Shown: piece by piece, positions 17,136 through 26,700 of the stretch
How the letters are laid out: every line of letters starts with the position of its first letter
How positions within the stretch are numbered: position 1 is the first letter of the stretch
Origin: Oscillospiraceae bacterium
Lineage (GTDB): Bacteria > Bacillota > Clostridia > Oscillospirales > UBA929
Reading direction: 5' to 3'
DNA: 42,312 nt
Assembly (NCBI GenBank): GCA_031253545.1
Contig: JAIRWH010000009.1
Location: 67,066-109,377, forward strand
Notes under the pieces: generated by a model
Told to the model about the DNA's origin: nothing
What the model saw: only the letters and a program-made list of their open reading frames with translations
Databases searched by the model: none
Position numbers and translations under genes: made by a program

Positions 17136-18308
17136 TTGGGAGAGGTCATACAAAACTTGCTGCGCGGCGCGGAGTCCCTCATGGCTCCGGGCGGGTGGAA
17201 GTACGCGGTGATGATATTGGTGGGGCTGGCGCTTATCGCCCTTGCCATATTGAAAGACTACGAGCCGTTGTTGCTGCTGCCCATTGGGTTTGGCTGCATA
17301 CTCTGCAACCTCCCGCTCTCGCACGCCGTGCAGGGTATGCTGGAGGAAAGTTCCGACCCGGGCTTCCTCACGGTGCTGTATAATTCCGGCATAGCCAACG
17401 AGCTGTTTCCCGTGCTGCTGTTTATCGGTATCGGCGCGATGATAGACTTCAACCCGCTGTTTACACAGCCGGTCACGCTGTTTTTCGGCGCGGCCGCGCA
17501 GTTCGGCATATTCATGGCCATGCTGCTGGCGGTGTGCTGCAACTTCTTCCTGCCCGACCCGTTTACCATGAAAGAGGCCGCCGCCATCGGCATTATCGGC
17601 GCGGCGGACGGGCCGAGCGCCATATTCATCGGCAACCTTTTCGCGCCGAAGTACATGGGCTCGATAATGGTGGCGGCATACAGCTATATGTCGCTCGTGC
17701 CCATCATACAGCCGCCCGTGGTGCGCGCGCTCACCACCCGCAAGGAGCGCATGATACGCATGGACGCCGACTACGACAAGAAAGCCCCGAAATATGTGCG
17801 GATTATGTTCCCCATTGTGGTGACGATTGTGGCGGGCATTGTCGCGCCGATGTCCACATCGCTCATCGGCGCCCTTATGTTCGGCAACCTCGTGCGCGAG
17901 TGCGGCGTGACGGACAAGCTCTCGCAGACGGCGCAGAGTGAACTGAGCAACCTCATCACCTTGCTGCTCGGCATTACCATAGGCGCGACCATGCACGCGC
18001 AGGACTTCATCACCTTGCAGACGGCCATGATTATGACCATAGGCCTGCTCGCGTTTGTGTTTGACACGGCGGGCGGCGTTATGTTCGCCAAATTGGCCAA
18101 CTTGGTGCTGCCGCGCCACCGCAAGGTCAACCCGATGATTGGCGCGTGCGGCATATCGGCGTTTCCCATGAGCGCGCGCGTTATACAAAGGGTGGCATCG
18201 GAAGAGGACCCCACCAACTTCATACTCATGCCGGCGGTGGGGGCCAACGTGGCGGGTCAGGTCGGCTCCATAATAGCCGCCGCCATGATATTGAGTATAT
18301 TCGCGTGA
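17136..18308 (+). CDS. Na+-translocating decarboxylase beta subunit (OadB/GcdB/MmdB family)
   Basis: Integral membrane beta subunit of biotin-dependent decarboxylases, the part that performs decarboxylation of carboxybiotin coupled to Na+ export. 390 aa and multi-spanning. Seen: GIGAMIDFNPLF, the Na+-site block IIGAADGPSAIFI with the essential Asp, QPPVVRALTT, and the C-terminal GISAFPMSARVIQ and VGANVAGQVGS. The start is TTG 17136 with GAGGTGA upstream. No alpha (carboxyltransferase) or biotin-carrier gene is in the window, so the substrate (oxaloacetate, methylmalonyl-CoA or glutaconyl-CoA) cannot be assigned. A small gamma-like gene follows 16 bp later. Confidence 0.92.
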   Translation: MGEVIQNLLRGAESLMAPGGWKYAVMILVGLALIALAILKDYEPLLLLPIGFGCILCNLPLSHAVQGMLEESSDPGFLTVLYNSGIANELFPVLLFIGIGAMIDFNPLFTQPVTLFFGAAAQFGIFMAMLLAVCCNFFLPDPFTMKEAAAIGIIGAADGPSAIFIGNLFAPKYMGSIMVAAYSYMSLVPIIQPPVVRALTTRKERMIRMDADYDKKAPKYVRIMFPIVVTIVAGIVAPMSTSLIGALMFGNLVRECGVTDKLSQTAQSELSNLITLLLGITIGATMHAQDFITLQTAMIMTIGLLAFVFDTAGGVMFAKLANLVLPRHRKVNPMIGACGISAFPMSARVIQRVASEEDPTNFILMPAVGANVAGQVGSIIAAAMILSIFA

Positions 18309-18324
18309 CGGGGAGGGGACGGCA

Positions 18325-18462
18325 ATGCCCGTGAACGAAGTTTTGGACATGATTTTAGAGGCCTTGAGGGCCATGGCCATCGGTATCCCCGGCGTGTTTA
18401 TGGTGCTGTTTGTGTTTTATGTCACCCTGAAAACGCTGATGAGAAGCAAAAACAAGGAATAG
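18325..18462 (+). CDS. Small gamma-like (OadG-type) membrane subunit
   Basis: 45-aa peptide with an acidic N-terminus, one membrane span (GIPGVFMVLFVFYVTLKTL) and a basic tail RSKNKE. ATG 18325 follows GGGGAGGGGAC, a strong SD. Its length, single span and place right after the beta subunit gene fit the gamma subunit of Na+ decarboxylases, which anchors the complex; the usual Pro-rich, metal-binding tail is missing. It is assigned by context and topology rather than by clear homology. Confidence 0.7.
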   Translation: MPVNEVLDMILEALRAMAIGIPGVFMVLFVFYVTLKTLMRSKNKE

Positions 18463-18520
18463 GCGGAGGTTTTCCTGTTTCCTCCAAAGGGGGGCGCGGA
18501 CTGACCGCAGGCGAGCGCCG

Positions 18521-18850
18521 TCAGCGCGGCGGCTGAGGCGGCGCGCCAATGCCGACAATCTCATCCACGGGCATGGTGAAGCAGAAGCTGTGGGCGGGGG
18601 TTTTTATCCCCGCCTTTTCCTTTATCGTCCGCATGGCTTTGTCTGCGGTGGATTCGCTGACGATGCTCAATATCATTTCCTTTTCCGTGTCTACGGTGAT
18701 GCCGAGGATGGATTCGCGGTGCACCCCTTCGCCGCGCACGTTGAGTATGGTGGCGCCCACCACGCCGGCCTCCCGCGCCACTTCAAGCACGTTTTCGGCA
18801 AAGCCGGCGTTTACCACGATAAACATCGCTTTCATTTTCTCTTCCGCCAT
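18521..18850 (-). CDS. PII-like regulatory protein, copy 2
   Basis: 109-aa protein with the ferredoxin-like PII fold pattern: strand KAMFIVVNAG, helix AENVLEVAREAGVVGATIL, a short N-V-R-G-E-G loop in place of the long T-loop, strand EKEMILSIV, helix, and PAHSFCFTMPVDEIVGI near the end. There is no uridylylatable tyrosine. ATG 18850 has GGAGGG 8 nt upstream; an ATG at 18859 lies in that SD. It starts 17 bp after the first PII-like gene and is probably part of the same operon with DUF1538. PII-like proteins sense small ligands and bind membrane partners. Confidence 0.78.
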   Translation of the reverse strand: MAEEKMKAMFIVVNAGFAENVLEVAREAGVVGATILNVRGEGVHRESILGITVDTEKEMILSIVSESTADKAMRTIKEKAGIKTPAHSFCFTMPVDEIVGIGAPPQPPR

Positions 18851-18867
18851 TGTCCGCACCCTCCGAT

Positions 18868-19185
18868 TCAGTACGAGATTTTCTCAATGGGCATGGTAAA
18901 CGCGATGCCCTTGTTTGGCTTGTCGAAATTGTATTTGTCCACAAGCAGCCGCAGCACGGCTTCGATTTTGAAGTGGCGCGACACGCAGACGATGATGACC
19001 TTGTTCTCCTCCGGCACAAGCCCCAGTATATCGTGCAGAACGTCCGCCTTCACGGTGCCTTTGCCGTAAACCGTGTTGACGATGCGTATGTCTAAGTCGG
19101 CAAGGTCGGACAATATGGCGTTCTTCTGCCCTCTCCCGGTGATGAGGACAAGAAACGCGGCTTTTTCGCTTTCCCCGCTACTCAT
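18868..19185 (-). CDS. PII-like regulatory protein, copy 1
   Basis: 105-aa protein of PII-like pattern: strand KAAFLVLITGRGQ, helix ILSDLADLDIRIVNTVYGKGT, loop KADVLHDILGLVPEEN, strand KVIIVCVS, helix, and GIAFTMPIEKISY at the end, which resembles the conserved PII C-terminus. There is no uridylylation tyrosine. It overlaps the DUF1538 stop by 8 bp and precedes copy 2. The two copies are different in sequence, so they may form a heteromer or read different signals for the transporter-like neighbour. Confidence 0.8.
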   Translation of the reverse strand: MSSGESEKAAFLVLITGRGQKNAILSDLADLDIRIVNTVYGKGTVKADVLHDILGLVPEENKVIIVCVSRHFKIEAVLRLLVDKYNFDKPNKGIAFTMPIEKISY

Positions 19186-20776
19186 CCCTTACCGCCCCCT
19201 CGATAGATGTCGCGGCCGCCTCGCCGCTATCCGCAAGCCCCGCAAGCTCTTCCAAGCCCAGAAGCTCGTCTTCCTCCGCGCGGACGCGCGCCTTTTTGTA
19301 ACGTGTTTCGTATATGATGCCCAAGGTTTGCACGGCAATCAACGGCGTGACGGATACAAAGGCGATGATGCCGAAGCCGTTGGTGAGCACGGACTGAGCC
19401 GCCGGCCCCTCGGCCGCGGCCACCGCCTGGGCTATGCCGAGGGTAAACGGCGTGAGGAACGCGGAGGTGAGCGCGCCGCCGGACACGCCGCCGGAGTCGA
19501 ACGCCAGACCCACAAACATTTTGGAGGTAAACTTCATCATGACCAGCGCCACGGCGTATAGCGGGAGCAAAAACACGAGGATGTGCGACTGTGTGATGAT
19601 TTTCAGCACCGCGAGCACAGAGGCAAGCCCTATGCCGATGGCCAAGGTCACGCGTATGGTCATGCCCCTGATGTGGCCGCTGGTGAGCTCCTCAAGCTGC
19701 CCGCCGAGCACTGTGACGGCGGGCTCCGAGAGCGTAATCGCGCCGCCGAGGATGAAACCCACGACAAGGAGGAGCCACTTAAACCATTCCGACCGCCCGG
19801 GGTCGAGAAATACCCTGCCTATGTATTCGCCCGCGAAGGCGAAGCCGAAGTCTATGCTCGACAGGAACACGAGAAGGCCGATGTATACGGGTATCGTGCC
19901 GAGGAGTATTCGCATAAGGTCCCGGCGCGAGAGCTTGATGAGCAGAAGCTGAAACGGCAGAAACGCGACGATGACGGGGAAGAGCGCCAACGCCACGCCG
20001 CCTAAGTTGCCGAGCAGTATCTCGCCGAAGTTTTCCGCCGCGCCGGGGTTATATTCCCCGGCGGGGGGCAACACGCCGCCGTGGGCGGCTTTCAGCGCGA
20101 TGCCGTATATGAAGACCGCGAGTATGGGGCCTACGGAGGCTATGCCGATGATGCCGAAGGTGTCGTCGTTGTTTTTGTGCTTGCTCATGGTGGCGGCCAC
20201 GCCGAAACCGAGCGCGAGTATGAACGGCACGGAAATGTCGCCGGTGGTGGCGCCGCTGCCGTCGAAGGCTAAGGCGATGAATTGTTCCGGCACGAAGACG
20301 ACGGATAGGAACAGCGCGGCGTACATCAGGAAGAAAACCAATTTGATGTTGATGTCTTTCATGAGCCTGTACAGCGAAAAGCCCACGAACACGCCGATGC
20401 CCGCGCCCATTATCCAAAGGAACAGCGTTTCGTTTACTTCGTCCATTATCATGTGCGTCTGGCGCACCAATACCGCCAAGGCCGGCTCGGCGATGGTGGC
20501 GAGGAAGCCGAACAATACGCCGAAGAGGATGATGAACGCCACCTTCTTGAGCTTGACCATGGATTCGCCCATTGCCTTGCCCACGGGCAGTATGCTGATG
20601 TCGAGACCCACCAAGAACAGGGACTGCCCGATAACCACCCCGGCGTAACCGATTATGAGCTTCACGTAGTCGAACGGGTCGGGCATGGGGGAGATGAAGC
20701 CGCAGACTATGAGTATGACGGCCGCCAGCGGCAGCGATGTGACCAACGTCTCACGCAGGACGCGTATCAGCTTCAT
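19178..20776 (-). CDS. DUF1538 membrane protein (duplicated domain)
   Basis: 532-aa integral membrane protein made of two DUF1538 halves. Each half carries an [A/S]EPA block followed by a Val/Leu-rich helix: TIAEPALAVLVRQ in the first and LSEPAVTVLGGQLEEL in the second. Both halves are hydrophobic with six or more spans, indicating an inverted or tandem repeat transporter. DUF1538 has no proven function, but a linked PII-like regulator suggests a regulated transporter. ATG 20776 has GGGAGGG upstream; a longer frame from 20863 adds 29 residues without support. A promoter is at 20870-20843. Two PII-like genes overlap or follow. Confidence 0.85.
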   Translation of the reverse strand: MKLIRVLRETLVTSLPLAAVILIVCGFISPMPDPFDYVKLIIGYAGVVIGQSLFLVGLDISILPVGKAMGESMVKLKKVAFIILFGVLFGFLATIAEPALAVLVRQTHMIMDEVNETLFLWIMGAGIGVFVGFSLYRLMKDINIKLVFFLMYAALFLSVVFVPEQFIALAFDGSGATTGDISVPFILALGFGVAATMSKHKNNDDTFGIIGIASVGPILAVFIYGIALKAAHGGVLPPAGEYNPGAAENFGEILLGNLGGVALALFPVIVAFLPFQLLLIKLSRRDLMRILLGTIPVYIGLLVFLSSIDFGFAFAGEYIGRVFLDPGRSEWFKWLLLVVGFILGGAITLSEPAVTVLGGQLEELTSGHIRGMTIRVTLAIGIGLASVLAVLKIITQSHILVFLLPLYAVALVMMKFTSKMFVGLAFDSGGVSGGALTSAFLTPFTLGIAQAVAAAEGPAAQSVLTNGFGIIAFVSVTPLIAVQTLGIIYETRYKKARVRAEEDELLGLEELAGLADSGEAAATSIEGAVRDE

Positions 20777-20842
20777 GTCATCCCTCCCGACAGTAAAACG
20801 CGGAGAGCGGCGTGAAAAAGAAAAGGCCGCGCGCCACTTGAG

Positions 20843-20870
20843 TGTATACCGAAGACGGGGCATTTGTCAA
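20843..20870 (-). promoter_or_regulatory. Promoter of the DUF1538-PII-PII operon
   Basis: TTGACA (20870-20865), 16-bp spacer, TATACA (20848-20843) on the minus strand. Confidence 0.65.
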
Positions 20871-20926
20871 GACAGGCGCGAGGGCGGGGATAGTGTGTTT
20901 TTAGTTGTCAGTAGTCGGTTGCTCCG

Positions 20927-22975
20927 TCACCCCGCGTACTCCGCTTCCAAGTCAAACCACGCGGCGAGCACGTCGCGCGCGATGGGAGCCACGCGGCTTC
21001 CCGCGCCGCCTTTCTCAATTACCACAGCCACGGCCACGGCGGGGTCGTTTGCCGGGGCGTAAGCCACAAACACGCCGTTGTTCGGGCTGTCGCCCACTTG
21101 CACGGAGCCTGTCTTGGCGGCCACAGCCACGGGGAAATCGGCGAATATGGCGTGAGCCGTGCCGCCGGGCTGCGTCACCATGAGCATACCGTCTTGCAGC
21201 GCCGCTATGGTGGAACCGGAAAGGCCCGTCGGGGTGTAATCTATTCCCGTGTTGATATACAGCGTCTGCAAATAGTCGGCGGACTTCACCTCGCGCAGCA
21301 AATGCGCCGAATACAGGTTGCCTCCGTTGGCAATGGTGGCGGCGTAGTTGGCGAGCTGCAGCGGGGTGAAGAGGTTGTCGCTCTGGCCGATGGCCGCCGA
21401 GAGCGTATTGCCCAAAAACCAGAACGTGCCGAGTTTCGCCGCCGTCTCCGGCCCGGCCACATATCCCGCGAGTTCGCCGGACAGCTCGATACCCGAATAC
21501 ACGCCCAGGCCGAACTTGTTCGCGCGGTCGGCAAGCGCGCGGTAACCCGCCTGACGGCCAATATCATAGAAGAAATAGTTGCATGAAACCTTCAGCGCCT
21601 CCCTGACGTTCACGTTGCCGTGGCTGCCGGGGTAGGCGTGGCAGCGGGGTTGATAGTCCTCGAAAAACGTGTATTTGCCCATGTCGCGGATTTTTGTGGC
21701 GGGGGTGATAACGCCTTCCTCCAAAGCGGCGGCGGCCGTCACCATTTTGTAGGTGGAGCCGGGGGAATACAGCCCCGCGATGGCGCGGTTTACAAGCGGC
21801 CTGAGCGGGTCTTGCAGCAGCTCGGAATACTGCGCGGAAAAGGCGCGCAGGTCGTAGGTGGGGTAGCTTGCCAAAGCGAGCACCTCGCCGCTGTGCACGT
21901 CCATAACCACGATGGCCCCCGCTTCCGCCTCCTTGCCTTTCAGCTCTTCGCCCGAGGCTTGCAGCTCGGCTATGCCGCGCGACAGTATGCGCTCGACGCG
22001 CTCTTGGAAAAGTATGTCTATGGTGAGGAACACGTTTTTGCCCGGCTCCGGCTCTTTCGTATACAGCACGGAGCGCTCCTGACCCGCTTTGTCCGTCTCC
22101 ACCGCCCGGGTACCCGTCGTGCCGTGCAACCAGCGCTCAAACGCCTTCTCCGCGCCGTCCACGCCCACTATGTCGTCGGCCTTATATCCAAGCGCCTTGT
22201 AATGCTCCGCTTCCTCCTGCGGTATCAGCCCCGTGCGCCCCAGTATATGCGCGGCGAAGTCCGTGCGGATTACGCGCTCCACCGAAAGCTCCACGCGCGC
22301 CCATGTAAAGCCGTGTTCCTTTACATACGCCACGAGCTCCGTGGGTACATCGGCGGTAAATACATACGGCGCTATGTAGCTATACGGCCTCACCGTGGTA
22401 AACAGCACCCGGCACTCTATTTCATACAGCACCCCCGTCAGCTCGCGCGCTTGCTCCTCGCTAATGCCCGCGGGTATGCCGTACTCCTCGCGCAGCAAAG
22501 CCATCAGCTCGCGCGCGTCAATGTCCTTCTGCAATTTCTTTTTTTCCAAAAATCTCTCTAATTGGTTCGTCTGCGAGGAAGGCGCGTTTTCCGCGTATAC
22601 GTAAGGCGCGGCGCTCACGGGCAACGTGTCGCGCGGGCGCACGCCGAGGCGGCGCGCGAAGTCCGCCAGACCCGCGAGCGATTCCGTGCGGTCGGGGTCG
22701 CCAAACAGCTCCGCCGCGTCGAGCATGAGCGCCACGGAGACGTTGTTTTCAATGAGCGGGCGGCCGTAGCGGTCGAGCAGTTCGCCGCGCGCGCTCGGCA
22801 CGGACGTGTAGCTTATGGTAAGCCTTTCGCCGGGGTTTTGCGCGGCGGGCTCGCCGGGGGTCTGCTCCCGCGCGGGGTTAAGTAGCCGCCCGCCCATAAG
22901 CATGAGCAGGGCAAGCGTGAAAACAAGCATAAAAGCCAAGCGTATATTGAGCCGCACGTTTTCCAAAAGCCTCAC
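20927..22975 (-). CDS. Class B penicillin-binding protein (PBP2/MrdA-like transpeptidase)
   Basis: 682-aa cell wall transpeptidase with one N-terminal membrane anchor (residues about 12-30) and an extracytoplasmic body. Seen: the class B entry signature SARGELLDRYGRPL (about 61-74), the middle AHILGRTGLI block, and the three active-site motifs in order: S407-T-Y-K410 in SPGSTYKM, S464-C-N466, and K621-T-G-S. All are intact, so it should cross-link peptidoglycan and bind beta-lactams. No mreBCD or rodA is next to it, so the assignment to elongation (PBP2) or septation is open. The promoter is at 23045-23017. Confidence 0.93.
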   Translation of the reverse strand: MRLLENVRLNIRLAFMLVFTLALLMLMGGRLLNPAREQTPGEPAAQNPGERLTISYTSVPSARGELLDRYGRPLIENNVSVALMLDAAELFGDPDRTESLAGLADFARRLGVRPRDTLPVSAAPYVYAENAPSSQTNQLERFLEKKKLQKDIDARELMALLREEYGIPAGISEEQARELTGVLYEIECRVLFTTVRPYSYIAPYVFTADVPTELVAYVKEHGFTWARVELSVERVIRTDFAAHILGRTGLIPQEEAEHYKALGYKADDIVGVDGAEKAFERWLHGTTGTRAVETDKAGQERSVLYTKEPEPGKNVFLTIDILFQERVERILSRGIAELQASGEELKGKEAEAGAIVVMDVHSGEVLALASYPTYDLRAFSAQYSELLQDPLRPLVNRAIAGLYSPGSTYKMVTAAAALEEGVITPATKIRDMGKYTFFEDYQPRCHAYPGSHGNVNVREALKVSCNYFFYDIGRQAGYRALADRANKFGLGVYSGIELSGELAGYVAGPETAAKLGTFWFLGNTLSAAIGQSDNLFTPLQLANYAATIANGGNLYSAHLLREVKSADYLQTLYINTGIDYTPTGLSGSTIAALQDGMLMVTQPGGTAHAIFADFPVAVAAKTGSVQVGDSPNNGVFVAYAPANDPAVAVAVVIEKGGAGSRVAPIARDVLAAWFDLEAEYAG

Positions 22976-23016
22976 CCCCGCGTACCGTCGCCGCGTTATG
23001 TCAACCGGATATTGGC

Positions 23017-23045
23017 ATTATCTCACACAAGACGCGGGAAGTCAA
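23017..23045 (-). promoter_or_regulatory. Promoter of the penicillin-binding protein gene
   Basis: TTGACT (23045-23040), 17-bp spacer, GATAAT (23022-23017) on the minus strand, about 40 bp upstream of the start codon. Confidence 0.65.
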
Positions 23046-23556
23046 GCCGCGCCTTGACGATACGGCTTACAACGGACAGTAAACGGATAACGGTTATGGG
23101 GGCACTTCGCCCCCCACTGTTCGCTGTGAACTGTCAACTGTAAATTGTTCGTCCCTCCCCGCTCCCGCGCAAGCTCCGACCGGCGCGGCGGGGTTGGGGG
23201 TTCCTGACGCGACCGGCGCGGCTTGCCTGCCCCGGCAGGCTTGTGAGGTGCAAAGGGAAGGCTCGGAAGCCGTTCCCTGACGCTCTGCAATGCCCCGCAA
23301 GCGATTGTTTGATATTTTGAATTGCTGCCCGTAACGGGCTTGCAAACGGCTCATAACACTACTTGAGTGACGGCAGTAACGGTGATGTGATAATCCCCGA
23401 AAGAGCGGCCTTTAAACACAGCGAAAAACCTTATTCTTTCCCCAATATGTAAAGTAATTGCCCGTGTTTATTGATGATTTAAGGCGTGCAGTCTTATTTC
23501 CGGTGTGGTTTACATAAGTCGGGGGAATTAGATTGGGGCGCGGGCGCTCAGTTGAA

Positions 23557-23601
23557 CCGGAGCCACAGCATTTACTCCCCCCCACGATGCTGTGGCACCG
23601 G
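23557..23601. promoter_or_regulatory. Inverted repeat just upstream of the cyclase promoter
   Basis: 15-nt arms (23557-23571 and 23587-23601; core GCCACAGCAT/ATGCTGTGGC) with one mismatch and a 15-nt pyrimidine-rich loop. The right arm ends 16 bp before the -35 box. It could be an activator/repressor site or a terminator of upstream transcription. Confidence 0.45.
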
Positions 23602-23617
23602 GGTTGCGCGGCAAGTA

Positions 23618-23646
23618 TTGATTTTCCCTTTGCCGCGTGTTATAAT
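23618..23646 (+). promoter_or_regulatory. Promoter of the diguanylate cyclase gene
   Basis: TTGATT (23618-23623), 17-bp spacer, perfect TATAAT (23641-23646). Confidence 0.75.
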
Positions 23647-23703
23647 CCTGTGGAGCGGGCGGCGGTACGCGCCGCGGCGCGGCGCCGTCGGCGCGGAAAG
23701 GAT

Positions 23704-26700
23704 ATGAACCGCATGAGCTACGCACTCCACGCCCTGAGCGGGCTTTTGACCGATACGCCCTGGTATTTCATGATGCTCGCGCCGTTTCGCGGCTCGGAGC
23801 GCTTCAAGCGGCGCGCGGTGTACGCGCTCACGCTGCTCTTTGCCCTCGTGCGCGTAGGCGTGTCTTATTTCGTGTCCGCCTACGCGCCCGGCGGCATGGC
23901 CACGGACGACAGCCTGCACTTTATCCACCCCCTGCTCATGCTCGCCGTCTGCCTCATCTGCCACAGGGCAAGTTTCTTCAAGGTCGCGTTTACCCTCATG
24001 GTCACCATCACCATGGCCTCCGGCATCAGGCTCGCCGCGTATTTGGCGGTGCACCCGTTTTCGCCCAAAGACAGGGTGGAGCTCACCTCCGAGCCGCTTT
24101 GGATTCTCATCGCCGTGGCGCTGTTCGCCGCCGCCGCCCCCTTTGTATACCGTTTTTTCGGCGGGTTGCTGCGTCGCACTTTCAACGAGTTTTTCGGCAG
24201 GCAGTATATCTCCCTCACCGCCGCCCCGGCTATGTTTTTCGCGCTGTATAACGTGTACGACCTCACGGAGTGGGGCTACGACAACCTCTTGGTGTCGGTG
24301 CTGTTCCTCCTCTCCGGGTTGCTCTGCATATTCACCAACACAAGCCTGCTCAGTCATATACTCTCGGAAAAGGAGCTGAACGCGAGCAACACCCTGCTCG
24401 ACAGGCAAAACACAGAGAAAACCGTGCTGCTCGCCGCCATGTACCAATCCGTGCCCGCCGCCATATTCAGCAAGGACGCGGACGGGCTTTACACAAGCTG
24501 CAACGCCGCCTTCGAGCAGATGACGGGGCTTCACGAGGACGACTTATCCGACAAGCTGCCCGCGCATATCTCGGCGTTTGACGAAAAGGCCGCCGACAGC
24601 ATGCTTCGCGCGGACGAGCGTGTTATACGCGAGGGTATCACGGTTATGCAGGAGGAGGAGTTTACCCACCCGGAAAGCGGTGTGCGCAGGGTCATGGAAA
24701 TCGTAAAGACCCCGCTTGTGCAAGACGGCAAGGTCACGGGCTTGCTTGGGGTGGCGCGCGACATCACGCAGCAGCGGCGCTATATGGCTATGCTCACCGC
24801 GCTCAACCGCGCGCTGCAAGCGCTTGTCTCATACGAAGACGGCCCGCTCGACGACATTATGGCCGCCGTCATACGCCCCATTGAAGACACCATCGGGCTC
24901 GACCGCGTGAGCGTGTTCCGCAACAAGGAAGTGGACGGTGTCCGCCGACCCGGCATGGTATACAGCCGCAGCAGGACATACACAAACCCGCAAACGGGGG
25001 AAAAATTAGACGTGTTGCCGGATACGCCCGCCGTGCGCGGTTGGGTTTCCGAGATTTACGCGGGGCGTATCCTCAACAAGCGCGTGGGCGATATGCCGCC
25101 CGACGAGGCGGAGTTTTTGCGCTCCATAGACGTCAGGGCCGTGTGCATGGTGCCCATATTTTCCGCAGGCGGCATCTGGGGCGCGGTGACGCTGGAAAAC
25201 CTCACGACCGACGAATACTTCGAGGACGGCACGGCGGAAATCGAGCTGTTCCAAGCGGCCGCCAACCTCTTCGCAAAGACCGTAATGCGCGTGGAGACCG
25301 AGGAATACTCCAAGCTCATGTTGCAGGCAAGCCCGCTCTGCTGCCAGCTTTTCAACAGGGGCGGCAATATTATAGACTGCAATGACGCGGCGCTCAAACT
25401 TTTCGGCTTTCCCACCAAAGAGGCGCTTACCGGGCGTTGGTATAAGGAATGCCTCCCGCCCGCGCAGCCCAACGGCGCGGATTCGCGCGCCCTTATCGCC
25501 CAAGCGCTCGCCGGCACGTTTGACGGGGGGCGGCTTGAGTTTGAGTGCGCGTTCCAAGCGCCCGACCTCTCGCCCATACCCGCCGAGGTCACGCTCGTGC
25601 GCATACGCCACCGCGACGATTACATCGCGGCCGCCTATGTGCGCGACTTGCGCGAGCACCGGCGCATGATGAACGAGATAGAGCAGCACACCAACCTTCT
25701 GCACACGGTCAATCGGGTTTCCTCCATCATGCTCATGTCGCACTCGGAATACTTTGAGGATGACCTGCTCTATTCGCTGGGTATTATGGCGAAGGCGGCC
25801 GACGCGGACAGGGTGTATATATGGAAGAACTTCGAGCGCGACGGCGAGCTTTACTGCTCGCAGGTATACGAATGGTCGGAGGGCGCGTCCTCGCAAAAAG
25901 ACTATTCGCTGGCGATTGAGACCAACTACGACCGCGATGTGCCCGGGTGGAAAGACAAGCTCGCGGCGGACATCTGCATTACCGGCGTCGTCAGCCATAT
26001 GTCCGAACCGGAAAAGGCGGCTTTGGAGCCGCAGGGCATAAAGTCCATACTCGTGGTGCCCATATTCTTCAAGGAGCACTTTTGGGGGTTTGTGGGCTAC
26101 GACGACTGCCACAACGAGCGCCTCTTCACCGAAAAAGAGGAAATGGTGCTGCGTTCGGCGAGTCAGCTCATCGCGAACACGCTCGCGCGGCACGAAGACG
26201 CGCGCAGGGCGCGCAAGGCCGAAGAACGCATGAAACTCATGCTCGATGCCACACCCCTCGGTTGCAAGCTCTGGGACGTGAACCTCAGCATTGTGGACTG
26301 CAACGAAGCCGCCGCCGCCCTCTTCGGTTTCGACAGCAAGGAGGAGTTTATCGGGCGTTTCGACGAGCTCTCGCCCGAATACCAACCCGGCGGGCAGCGC
26401 TCCGCCGAGGTGATACAAGACTACGTGAAGCGGGCGTTTTTGGAAGGGCGCATGACGTTCGAGTGGATGCACCAGACCCCCGACGGCGACCCTGTGCCCG
26501 TGGAGGTCACGCTCGTGCGCGTGGAGCATGGCGACGACTTCGTGGTGGCGGCGTATCTGCGCGACCTGCGCGAAATCAAGACCTTGGAGGTTATGGCGGA
26601 GGAAGTCAATATAGACCCGCTCACGGGCATATATAACAGGCGCTACTTAGACAGGGAGCTGAACACGCAAATCAGGCATCTCTCGCGTCGCACGGAAGGC

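Larger units (their letters stand above)
22976..23703. other. Intergenic region between pbp and the diguanylate cyclase
   Basis: 728 bp with no coding sequence I can support. It holds two divergent promoters, a GGGGGC/GCCCCC hairpin (23098-23114), a CTGTGAACTGTCAACTGTA-like repetitive stretch (23125-23145), a GCCCGT/ACGGGC mini-palindrome (23327-23339), and a larger inverted repeat (23557-23601). The part from 23300 to 23530 is AT-richer than the surroundings. No riboswitch was recognised. Confidence 0.6.

Noticed and set aside
17130-18380. Minus-strand frame of 416 codons opposite the decarboxylase beta gene
   Set aside because: His/Arg/Gly-rich shadow with no family pattern, while the plus strand has the DGPSAIF block.
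23090-23345. Possible RNA gene or CRISPR-like repeats in the pbp-cyclase gap
   Set aside because: Only single short inverted repeats and one degenerate stretch were found; no regular spacing and no known RNA fold.
25006-26529. Minus-strand frame of 507 codons inside the diguanylate cyclase gene
   Set aside because: Antisense shadow; composition is that of reversed PAS/GAF codons.
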